Of a stretch of 64,000 nucleotides of DNA, positions 16,364-23,094 are shown in pieces. Numbering within the stretch: position 1 is the stretch's first letter; every line of letters starts with the position of its first letter. Location of the stretch: NCBI GenBank assembly GCA_964636405.1, contig CAZWSI010000005.1, forward strand, positions 1 to 64,000, given 5' to 3'. Below the pieces are notes generated by a model. That model was not told the DNA's origin. It made no database searches and worked only from the letters and a program-made list of their open reading frames with translations. Origin of the DNA: CAZKGE01 sp964636405 (GTDB taxonomy: Bacteria > Bacillota > Clostridia > Christensenellales > CAG-138). Both the position numbers and the translations under genes were made by a program.

Positions 16364-17353
16364 GTGAAAAAAGCGTTGCTAATCCTGCTGGCCCTGTCGC
16401 TGCTGTTATGCTGCGCGCTTGGCTGCAAAGAAACGTCGGAGCTGAGAACGGTGGAATTACATGAGGTGACGCGCTCGGTATTCTACGCGCCCCAATACGT
16501 AGCTATTTCCAAAGGGTACTTTGCCGAGGAGGGTCTGGAAATCAATATTACAACCTCCGGCGGTTCCGACAAGGCCATGACGGCGCTGCTCTCCGGGCAG
16601 GCGGACGTGTGCCTGGCCGGGCCGGAAACGGGCGTATACGTCTACAACGAAGGAAAGGCGGATTATCCCGTTATCGTAGCGCAGCTTACCAAGCGCGACG
16701 GCTCCTTCCTGCTGGGTCATGAAGCGGAGGCGAATTTCAAATGGGAAAGCTTGCGCGGCAAGACCGTAATCGGCGGGCGGCCGGGCGGCATGCCCATGAT
16801 GGCGCTGTTGTATGTGCTGGAGCAAAACGGGCTGACGCCGGGCGTGGACGTGGAGGTCATCGACTCTGTGCAGTTCAATTTGATGGGCGGCGCGTTTGAA
16901 GGCGGCATGGGCGATTATGTCACGCTGTTTGAGCCGACTGCGACCGAATTTGAGCTGGCCGGCAAGGGCAGCATCGTAGCCAACGTAGGCATTGCGTCCG
17001 GCGAGGTGCCCTACACGGTCTATCTCGTGCGCCAGGAAACGCTGCATGCCGACGCGGATTTAATAGAGCGCTTTGTGCGCGCCATATACAAGGCGCAGCG
17101 CTGGATTACGACGGCAAGCGACGCGGAGATCGCGGAGGCCATGCAGCCCTTCTTCCCCGACAGCTCGTCCGAAATCCTCGTTAAGGTTGTTAAAAATTAC
17201 CGTGAAACGGATTCCTGGAAGACGAATCCCGAGATGCTGGAGCCGGATTACGAGCGCCTGCTCGCGCTCATGGAGGGAGCGGGCGAGCTTTCCGCACGGC
17301 CGCCCTTTGCCGAGCTGATCCGCAACGATATCGCGCGCGAGGTCATCGGCTGA
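16364..17353 (+). CDS. orphan ABC substrate-binding lipoprotein, NMT1/THI5-like
   Basis: A 329-residue secreted lipoprotein of the NMT1/SsuA type. It has a hydrophobic signal and a lipobox ending ALGC at residues 18-21. The mature part begins with VFYAPQYVAISKGYFAEEG, the typical opening of this fold, followed by the GSDKAMTALLSGQADVCLAG ligand loop. Such proteins bind pyrimidine precursors, sulfonates or nitrate-like ligands; which one applies here cannot be told. The start is GTG at 16364, with AGGAGG upstream. An ATG at 16359 runs into TGA after two codons. No permease or ATPase gene lies beside it, which is unusual. Confidence 0.88.
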   Translation: MKKALLILLALSLLLCCALGCKETSELRTVELHEVTRSVFYAPQYVAISKGYFAEEGLEINITTSGGSDKAMTALLSGQADVCLAGPETGVYVYNEGKADYPVIVAQLTKRDGSFLLGHEAEANFKWESLRGKTVIGGRPGGMPMMALLYVLEQNGLTPGVDVEVIDSVQFNLMGGAFEGGMGDYVTLFEPTATEFELAGKGSIVANVGIASGEVPYTVYLVRQETLHADADLIERFVRAIYKAQRWITTASDAEIAEAMQPFFPDSSSEILVKVVKNYRETDSWKTNPEMLEPDYERLLALMEGAGELSARPPFAELIRNDIAREVIG

Positions 17354-17414
17354 CACGAGCCGCCCGCACGGCGCGGGTCCGTCGCAAATAGCGCGGCGGG
17401 CCCGCTGTCCCGTA

Positions 17415-17831
17415 TCAGGCTTGCGCGCGCATGCTTTTCAGCAGGCCGAGAATGATGCCGCTGAGCATACCGCACACAAGGCCCAATATCATATCGGATA
17501 CGAAAAGCACGCTGAGCGCAAAATTTTGCTCAAGCAGAGAAAAGACGACGTAGGAAAGCAGCATATACAGCAAGCCCGCGAGGCCGGAAAAAACCCAGGC
17601 CTTATCCGCGACATATTTGGCAGTAAGCCATCCCGCAAAGCAGGCGGACGCGGCCTTGATGATGGTGGTGGCGGTGTGCATGGCGCCGGGAGAGAGCCAA
17701 TCCCATTTCAACATAAAGGCAAGCAGCAGCACGAGCACCGTGGTCAGTATGCACGCAAGCAGCGAGGCGCGGATGGCTTGCAGGAAGCTTGTTCCTGTTT
17801 CCCGCCGAGCCGTATTCTTTCTTTTTCTCAT
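17415..17831 (-). CDS. TIGR04086 family membrane protein
   Basis: A 138-residue protein with four predicted membrane helices (about 20-40, 52-70, 78-97 and 108-130) and a basic N-terminus, matching the TIGR04086 family. Its genes are often found next to yajC in Clostridia, as here. Glycines in the last helices (GLVCGMLSGIILGLL) resemble small channel or scaffold proteins. The function is unknown. No good ribosome binding site precedes the ATG, so the start is less certain than the gene. Confidence 0.8.
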   Translation of the reverse strand: MRKRKNTARRETGTSFLQAIRASLLACILTTVLVLLLAFMLKWDWLSPGAMHTATTIIKAASACFAGWLTAKYVADKAWVFSGLAGLLYMLLSYVVFSLLEQNFALSVLFVSDMILGLVCGMLSGIILGLLKSMRAQA

Positions 17832-18006
17832 AATTTATGACCACGGCTTTTGCAAAGCAAAAGCTTCCCTTCTATCGGAATTAGGGCTGGTTTTGCGTCG
17901 GCGAAATTGCCGCCTGTATTCGGCAAAAGCCACAAAACGGGTTTGAAAGATGCATCTTTCAAACTGCTCACCTCCATACGGAAGTATAGGTGCGCGGGCA
18001 AAAAAA
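17832..18006. repeat. hairpin-rich intergenic segment with a 24-bp perfect palindrome
   Basis: Between the TIGR04086 gene and the yajC terminator lie a hairpin GCTTTTGC-AAA-GCAAAAGC (17846-17864), a perfect 24-bp palindrome at 17941-17964 (half site GTTTGAAAGATG), and a further imperfect stem, CACCT...AGGTG (about 17970-17993). The frames across it look non-coding. The layout suggests a small repetitive element or a dense RNA structure; copies elsewhere in the genome cannot be checked from here. Confidence 0.5.
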
Positions 18007-18031
18007 TATGTCCGGCGCGGCAAGCGTCGGA
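18000..18031 (-). terminator. terminator after yajC
   Basis: TGTCCGACGC and GCGCCGGACA (minus strand) form a 10-bp stem including one G-U pair around a TTGCC loop. TATTTTTTT follows. It is placed 23 nt after the yajC stop. Confidence 0.8.
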
Positions 18032-18053
18032 CACAAAACGCAAAACTTCGACC

Positions 18054-18380
18054 TTAAGACTTGACTTCCTCGTCCAGCGTGTTTTCCACGCCGGCCTCGT
18101 CCACCTGAGAAACCGCGCCACGGGCGAAAACCAGCTTGACCTTGTCGGGCCCAACCTGCAAAACGACGATATCATCCTTTACGGAGCTAATGGTGCCGTA
18201 GATGCCGCCGATGGTGCGCACGCGGTCTCCGGGTTTGAGGGCGGCCAGCATGGCCTTGACCTTTTTGTCACGGCGGCGCTGAGGGATGATCATAATCGCA
18301 AACATGGCGATCATGAGGACAATCAGGATACCGTAGCTGGAGAAAAACGAGCCGACGCCCGACATGGTTTCTGCATTCAT
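18054..18380 (-). CDS. yajC: preprotein translocase subunit YajC
   Basis: A 108-residue accessory subunit of the Sec translocon (with SecDF). It has one N-terminal membrane helix (about residues 14-32), then the family hallmark IIPQRRRDKKVKAMLAALKP and GDRVRTIGGIYGTISSV with a beta-rich domain. The start is the ATG at 18380; AAAGG lies 12-13 nt upstream. SecD/SecF are not in the window. Confidence 0.93.
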   Translation of the reverse strand: MNAETMSGVGSFFSSYGILIVLMIAMFAIMIIPQRRRDKKVKAMLAALKPGDRVRTIGGIYGTISSVKDDIVVLQVGPDKVKLVFARGAVSQVDEAGVENTLDEEVKS

Positions 18381-18415
18381 TCTTTTTGCGTTACCTTTCG
18401 TGGTTTTATTGCTTA

Positions 18416-18444
18416 AGTGTATCCGATTGTGTAGTTTGCGTCAA
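18416..18444 (-). promoter_or_regulatory. promoter of yajC
   Basis: On the minus strand TTGACG (18439-18444) and TACACT (18416-18421) are separated by 17 nt and lie about 40 nt before the yajC ATG. Confidence 0.65.
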
Positions 18445-18470
18445 GTATTTCACACAAAGTATTCCGCTCA

Positions 18471-18506
18471 AAAGCAAAAGCGACCCCTTCGGATCGCTTT
18501 TGCTTT
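18471..18506 (-). terminator. strong terminator after the 56-residue peptide gene
   Basis: A 36-nt structure with a 16-bp stem (AAAGCAAAAGCGATCC on the minus strand, with one G-U pair) around a GAAG tetraloop. The 3' arm ends in a T-rich tract. It separates the small gene from the yajC promoter and could work in both directions. Confidence 0.85.
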
Positions 18507-18512
18507 GGCCGC

Positions 18513-18683
18513 TTATTTGGCCATCATGCTCCCTAAATCGCACATCGTCCGCTTCGCGCTGCGAACTGCGCGCTTCCCGTCGCGCATCATTCTCCTGGGC
18601 ACGTCGGGATACAAGGAATTGACAACCGTCAGCGTGATCGCAGCGCCTGCAATCATACCAAGTCCCATAGCAATCGACCGCAT
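18513..18683 (-). CDS. 56-residue membrane-associated peptide
   Basis: A short open frame with ATG at 18683 and GAGGTG seven nt upstream, ending in TAA just before a strong terminator. The product starts MRSIAMGLGMIAGAAITLTV, a glycine-rich hydrophobic segment, and continues with a basic part including RRMMRDGKRAVRSAKRT. One membrane anchor and a positively charged cytosolic tail are predicted, resembling small YtxH/DUF3918-like proteins. The position behind the isc genes is not informative. The RBS, frame and terminator together make it a probable gene. Confidence 0.65.
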   Translation of the reverse strand: MRSIAMGLGMIAGAAITLTVVNSLYPDVPRRMMRDGKRAVRSAKRTMCDLGSMMAK

Positions 18684-18754
18684 ACTTTTTCACCTCGCTA
18701 TTCTGTTTGCCGCGCTACAATATGTAGTATGGACAGAATGCGCGAAAAAAGCCG

Positions 18755-19141
18755 TCAGGGCTCGTTCCTTTTTTTGTTAGCGTTGTAATTGTCGATCGCG
18801 GCCTTGACCGCTTCCTCGGCAAGCACGCTGCAATGGATCTTCTGCGGCGGAAGGCCCTCAAGCGCCTCCACAACGGCGGCGTTCGTGAGCTTGAGCGCAT
18901 CCTCCACCTTTTTGCCCTTGATCATTTCGGTTGCCATGGACGAGGTGGCGACGGCGGCGCCGCAGCCGAAGGTCTTAAACTTAACGTCCTCGATCACCTC
19001 ATCCTCGTTGACCTTGATAAAAATCTGCATAATGTCGCCGCACTTCGCGTTGCCAACCGTCCCAACGCCGCTGGCGTCAGGGATTTCGCCCACGTTTCTT
19101 GGGTTTTGAAAGTGATCCATAACTTGCTCTGTGTACATCAT
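18755..19141 (-). CDS. iscU: iron-sulfur cluster scaffold protein IscU/NifU-like
   Basis: The 128-residue scaffold on which Fe-S clusters are assembled with the cysteine desulfurase. It begins MMYTEQVMDHFQNPRNVGEI. The three cluster cysteines are in NAKCGD, FGCGAA and IHCSVLAEEA. The ATG overlaps the iscS stop (ATGA) and has GGAGG upstream. The stop region also forms a weak AGCC/GGCT hairpin followed by T residues on the minus strand, which may end the operon. Confidence 0.96.
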   Translation of the reverse strand: MMYTEQVMDHFQNPRNVGEIPDASGVGTVGNAKCGDIMQIFIKVNEDEVIEDVKFKTFGCGAAVATSSMATEMIKGKKVEDALKLTNAAVVEALEGLPPQKIHCSVLAEEAVKAAIDNYNANKKRNEP

Positions 19142-20322
19142 TTTGCATTTCCTCCATGATAAAGCGGCGACATGTCGCGAAGGCGTTGAACGATCTTCGG
19201 CAGCAGGTCGAGTACATAGTCGATTTCCTCCGGCGTGGTATAGTCGGAGAGCGTGAGGCGGAGCGAGCCGTGCGCAATCTCGTGCGGAAGCCCCATGGCC
19301 AGCAGCACGTGGGAAGGATCGAGCGAGCCAGAGGTGCACGCCGAGCCGCTCGACGCCGCCACGCCGTTGAGGTCAAGCATGAGCAGCATGGACTCGCCCT
19401 CAATATAGCGAATGCTGAAATTCACATTATTCGGCAAGCGCTCGCTTGGATGCCCGTTGAGCTTGATTTCGGGAATGACGGACGGCAAGCCGAAGATGAG
19501 CCTGTCGCGCAGGACCTTTTGATAGGCCGCGTTTTCCTCCATATGCTCGATCGCGTCGGTAAGCGCCACGCCGAGTCCAACAACGCCCGGTACGTTCTCG
19601 GTGCCTGCGCGCTTATTGCGCTCCTGTCCGCCGCCCAATATGAGCGCGGGCAGGCGAACGCCCTTCTTCACATACAGCGCGCCCACGCCCTTCGGGCCGT
19701 GGAACTTGTGCGCGGAGAGCGAAAGCAGATCGATGTGCAGGCTTTGCACGTCGATGGGCACATGCCCCACCGCCTGCACCGCGTCGGTGTGAAAGAGCAC
19801 GCCCTTTTCGTGGCAGATCGAGCCGATTTCGGAGATGGGCATGATCGTGCCAACCTCATTATTGGCAAACATGATGGAAACGAGCACCGTGTCGGGCCGG
19901 ATGGCCGCGCGCAGCGCTTCGGGCGAAACCCGACCGTATTCGTCCACGGGCAGGAGCGTAACTTCCGCCAGCCCCTCCTTCTCCATGGCTTCGAGCGTGT
20001 GGAGGATTGCATGGTGCTCCACGGCGGAGCTGATGATATGCTTCCCCTTTTTTTTATAGGCGGAGGCTATGCCGCGCAAAACCATATTGTCGCCTTCGGA
20101 CCCGCCGCCGGTAAAAATGATCTCGTCGGGGCTTTGCGCATGGAGCGCGTGTGCAACCCTTTCGCGGGCCTCGGAAAGCCCCTTTGCCGCGTCGCGCGCA
20201 AAGCCGTGCAGACTGGACGGATTCCCGTAATACTCGCTCATATACGGAATCATGGCGTCAATTGCCTTTTGGCTTACGCGCGTAGTAGCCGCGTTGTCAA
20301 GATAAACCTTTTGCATGCTCAA
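19138..20322 (-). CDS. iscS: cysteine desulfurase, NifS/IscS type
   Basis: A 394-residue PLP enzyme that removes sulfur from cysteine for Fe-S cluster assembly. It begins with VYLDNAATT. The PLP lysine is in LSLSAHKFHGPKG, and the active cysteine is in SSGSACTSGSLDPSHVL. It overlaps iscR by 26 nt and iscU by 4 nt, so the three genes form one operon. Confidence 0.97.
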   Translation of the reverse strand: MSMQKVYLDNAATTRVSQKAIDAMIPYMSEYYGNPSSLHGFARDAAKGLSEARERVAHALHAQSPDEIIFTGGGSEGDNMVLRGIASAYKKKGKHIISSAVEHHAILHTLEAMEKEGLAEVTLLPVDEYGRVSPEALRAAIRPDTVLVSIMFANNEVGTIMPISEIGSICHEKGVLFHTDAVQAVGHVPIDVQSLHIDLLSLSAHKFHGPKGVGALYVKKGVRLPALILGGGQERNKRAGTENVPGVVGLGVALTDAIEHMEENAAYQKVLRDRLIFGLPSVIPEIKLNGHPSERLPNNVNFSIRYIEGESMLLMLDLNGVAASSGSACTSGSLDPSHVLLAMGLPHEIAHGSLRLTLSDYTTPEEIDYVLDLLPKIVQRLRDMSPLYHGGNAK

Positions 20323-20746
20323 TTCGCCTCTTTTGTTCCAAATAATCGTTGGCCAGGTCGCCTATGGTCGTATCGTTCAGCACCGTGTTGATGCGGGCTT
20401 GCAGCGTTAAAAACAAGGGGCGGGCAGCGCAGGTGCAGGCGTTCTCACAGGCCTTTTTGCCTGTGCCTACGCAATCCGCCACGTCCGTTGAACCCTCGAG
20501 CGCCATGAGCACCCTGCCAACCGGCAGCGTTTCCGGCGCGCAGGCAAGCGCATAGCCGCCGCTTGCCCCGCGGGCTGTTTCCACAACGCCTTCATTGCGA
20601 AGCTTTCGCAGCAGACGCTCCAAATATGCTTCCGAAATCCCTTGGCTCTCCGCAAGCGAGGCAAGCGTCACCGGCCCGCCGCCGTATGAAACGGCGAGGT
20701 CAACCACCGCTTTTAACCCGTACCGCGCCTTTGTCGAAAGCTTCAT
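20297..20746 (-). CDS. iscR: Rrf2 family regulator, IscR-like
   Basis: A 149-residue winged-helix regulator starting MKLSTKARYGLKAVVDLAVS, typical of the Rrf2 family. The HTH region includes SLAESQGISEAYLERLLRKL. Cysteines in ADCVGTGKKACENACTC could hold an Fe-S cluster, as in IscR. The ATG at 20746 lies downstream of a good promoter, so a longer frame to 20890 is excluded. It leads the iscR-iscS-iscU operon and probably represses it through the inverted repeat in its leader. Confidence 0.93.
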   Translation of the reverse strand: MKLSTKARYGLKAVVDLAVSYGGGPVTLASLAESQGISEAYLERLLRKLRNEGVVETARGASGGYALACAPETLPVGRVLMALEGSTDVADCVGTGKKACENACTCAARPLFLTLQARINTVLNDTTIGDLANDYLEQKRRIEHAKGLS

Positions 20747-20756
20747 GTCAATACCC

Positions 20757-20771
20757 AACCAAACTGGTTGC
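20757..20771 (-). promoter_or_regulatory. inverted-repeat operator in the iscR leader
   Basis: CAACCA-AAC-TGGTTG is a perfect 6-bp inverted repeat with a 3-nt spacer, lying between the transcription start and the iscR ATG. The position fits autoregulation by the Rrf2 protein as a roadblock. It could also extend into the initially transcribed region. Confidence 0.55.
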
Positions 20772-20784
20772 CTTTCTGGTCGAA

Positions 20785-20813
20785 CAGTACCACGCGTACC
20801 GCATTTTGTCAAG
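20785..20813 (-). promoter_or_regulatory. promoter of iscR-iscS-iscU
   Basis: On the minus strand a perfect TTGACA (20808-20813) and TACTGT (20785-20790) are separated by 17 nt. Confidence 0.8.
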
Positions 20814-20931
20814 ACGCAATCAAAACGGCCATGCGGCGACCTGCCATAATTGTTTGCTTTTGCCCCAAAATGATATTCGACACAAAACAAGCATCGTGTC
20901 TATTTACGAACACGGAATTTAAAAATGCCTG

Positions 20932-20960
20932 TTGTTGCAGGAGAGCCGCATTTCTATAAT
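20932..20960 (+). promoter_or_regulatory. promoter of the MMPL exporter operon
   Basis: TTGTTG (20932-20937) and a perfect TATAAT (20955-20960) with 17-nt spacing. It lies about 65 nt before the chosen start and divergent from the isc promoter. Confidence 0.7.
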
Positions 20961-21024
20961 GACAGTATCCAGTGCAAAACAAGAACCGCGCGGCGGTTTA
21001 CTTTTTTGTGAGGTAAGGCCCTTG

Positions 21025-23094
21025 ATGGATCGATTCTGCAATTCCATATTGCGGCGGCATCGGCTCGTTATCATATTGTTTGCGATTGCAAGCGTGATTT
21101 GCGCGTTTCTTTTTACCGGCGTTGTGATCAATTACGACATGGTGGATTATCTGCCGCAAAACGCGCCCTCCACGCACGCGCTCACGGTGATGGAAAGCGA
21201 ATTTACCCAGTCCGTGCCGAACGCGCGCGTCATGATCGAGGGCGTGGATATTCAGGAGGCGCTTGCTTACAAAAAGCGGCTCGCAGCCATCGACGGCGTT
21301 TCCGATGTGATGTGGCTCGACGATGTGGTGGATATCAAGCAGCCCCTCGAACAGGCGGATCAAAGCTACGTGGACGGCTATTACCGGGGCGATACGGCTC
21401 TTATCACGCTGACGGTCGGAAAGGGCCTGGAATCGCCCGCCATCGCGGCCATTTATGAGATCATCGGCGAGCGCGGCGCGGTTTCGGGCGACGCCGCGGC
21501 CTCGGCGGCCTATCAGGCATTGTCCTCGCAGGAGTCCCTTAAGGCCATCGTCTGCCTTATTCCGGTCGTCATTCTGATTTTGCTTGTTTCCACGCGTTCA
21601 TGGCTCGAGCCTGTGCTTTTCTTGCTCACTATAGGCGTGGCGGTTATCATCAACATGGGCTCAAATCTCATTTTTGATAACGTATCCTATGTGACCTTTG
21701 CCATCAGTCCCATTCTGCAGATGGCCGTGTCGCTTGACTATGCCATTTTTTTGCTCCACAGCTTTGAAGCCTTCCGCGAGCAGACGAACGACGTAAATGA
21801 GGCCATGCGCCTTGCGATACGGCGTTCGTTCCCCTCGGTTCTGGCAAGCGCGCTTACCACGCTCCTCGGCTTCCTTGTGCTCATTCTGATGCGCTTCCGG
21901 CTGGGAGCCGACCTGGGTCTGAATCTTGCCAAGGGCATTGTGCTCAGCCTGATTTCCGCCATGATATTCTTGCCCGCGCTGACGATTTCATGTCTGAAAT
22001 ACATCGACAAGACGCGGCATCGCTCCTTTATGCCCAGCTTTCGCCGCGCGGGGAAGGTCGTTGCGGGGCTCCGCGCCCCTGTGCTCATACTGGTGCTGCT
22101 TCTGCTCGTGCCCGCATACCTTGGCCAGCGGGAAAACAGCTTTACCTACGGCACGGGCGATTTGGACCGCAATACACGCGCGGGTGCGGATGAGCAGCGC
22201 ATTCTGGACGAATTTGGCGCGTCCACGCCTATCGTGGTGCTCGTACCCAAGGGCGAGTATGCCAGGGAGGTCGCTCTTTGCAACGAGTATAAGGAAATGC
22301 GGCACATTACCTCCGTTATCTCCTACGCGACCGCCGTCGGGATCGAAATCCCGAGCGATTACCTCGACAAAAGCATTGTCTCGCAGTTTTATTCCGAGAA
22401 TTACTGCCGCATCATTCTGTATGCCGCAACGCCGAACGAGGGCGAGCTGGCCTTTCAGGTCGTCGAGCAGGTGCGCGCCGCCGCAGCGCGCTATTATGGC
22501 GACGCGCCGCTTACCTGCGGCCAAAGCATGGTGCTCTACGACATGCGCGACGTGGTGGAAAGCGACAATTCATTGGTAAACCTCCTCGCTGTTTTGACCA
22601 TCGGCCTTGTGCTCATGCTCACGTTTAAGTCGGTATCGCTTCCGCTGATCCTGCTGCTTACGATCGAAACGGCCATCTGGATTAACCTTTCCATTCCGTA
22701 TTTTTCCAATATAGCGCTCTGCTACATCGGCTATCTGGTCATAAGCACCGTGCAGCTTGGCGCGACGGTGGATTATGCGATCCTTTATACGGATCACTAC
22801 GTGTCCTCGCGTTACAGCCTGCCGCCGCTGGAATCGATTTACAAGACCGCGAACGAAACGACGGGCTCCATCCTCGTTTCGGGCACGATTCTCTCCACGG
22901 CGGGGTTTATCATCGGTTTTTCGTCTACAAACGAAATTGTAAGCGCGCTCGGCACCCTGATTGGGCGCGGCGCGCTGATGTCTCTTGCGCTCGTGCTGCT
23001 GTTTTTGCCGGCCGAGCTGACGGCGCTTGACCCGTTGATTCGCCTCAGTACGGTTAAGGCTGATTTTTGCCCGAAAAGGAAGCGATTGAAATGA
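21025..23094 (+). CDS. RND/MMPL family transporter
   Basis: A 689-residue membrane protein of the MMPL/RND superfamily with the usual duplicated plan: one helix, an external domain, then a bundle of helices, repeated. The first external part begins NYDMVDYLPQNAPS. The membrane motif MAVSLDYAIFLLHSFEAFRE in the first half matches QLGATVDYAILYTDHY in the second; the Asp-Tyr pair in each is the proton-relay signature. Such proteins export lipids or hydrophobic compounds. The ATG at 21025 follows GAGGTAAGG and lies downstream of the promoter. The stop overlaps the next start (ATGA), so the following secreted protein is a likely partner. Confidence 0.93.
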   Translation: MDRFCNSILRRHRLVIILFAIASVICAFLFTGVVINYDMVDYLPQNAPSTHALTVMESEFTQSVPNARVMIEGVDIQEALAYKKRLAAIDGVSDVMWLDDVVDIKQPLEQADQSYVDGYYRGDTALITLTVGKGLESPAIAAIYEIIGERGAVSGDAAASAAYQALSSQESLKAIVCLIPVVILILLVSTRSWLEPVLFLLTIGVAVIINMGSNLIFDNVSYVTFAISPILQMAVSLDYAIFLLHSFEAFREQTNDVNEAMRLAIRRSFPSVLASALTTLLGFLVLILMRFRLGADLGLNLAKGIVLSLISAMIFLPALTISCLKYIDKTRHRSFMPSFRRAGKVVAGLRAPVLILVLLLLVPAYLGQRENSFTYGTGDLDRNTRAGADEQRILDEFGASTPIVVLVPKGEYAREVALCNEYKEMRHITSVISYATAVGIEIPSDYLDKSIVSQFYSENYCRIILYAATPNEGELAFQVVEQVRAAAARYYGDAPLTCGQSMVLYDMRDVVESDNSLVNLLAVLTIGLVLMLTFKSVSLPLILLLTIETAIWINLSIPYFSNIALCYIGYLVISTVQLGATVDYAILYTDHYVSSRYSLPPLESIYKTANETTGSILVSGTILSTAGFIIGFSSTNEIVSALGTLIGRGALMSLALVLLFLPAELTALDPLIRLSTVKADFCPKRKRLK

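Noticed and set aside
16359..16367. ATG at 16359 as start of the binding protein
   Set aside because: It reads ATG CGG TGA and stops at once; the GTG at 16364 gives the signal peptide and lipobox.
17828..18175. Open frames across the yajC-TIGR04086 gap as small genes
   Set aside because: They cross terminator and palindrome structures, overlap yajC, and lack ribosome binding sites and family similarity.
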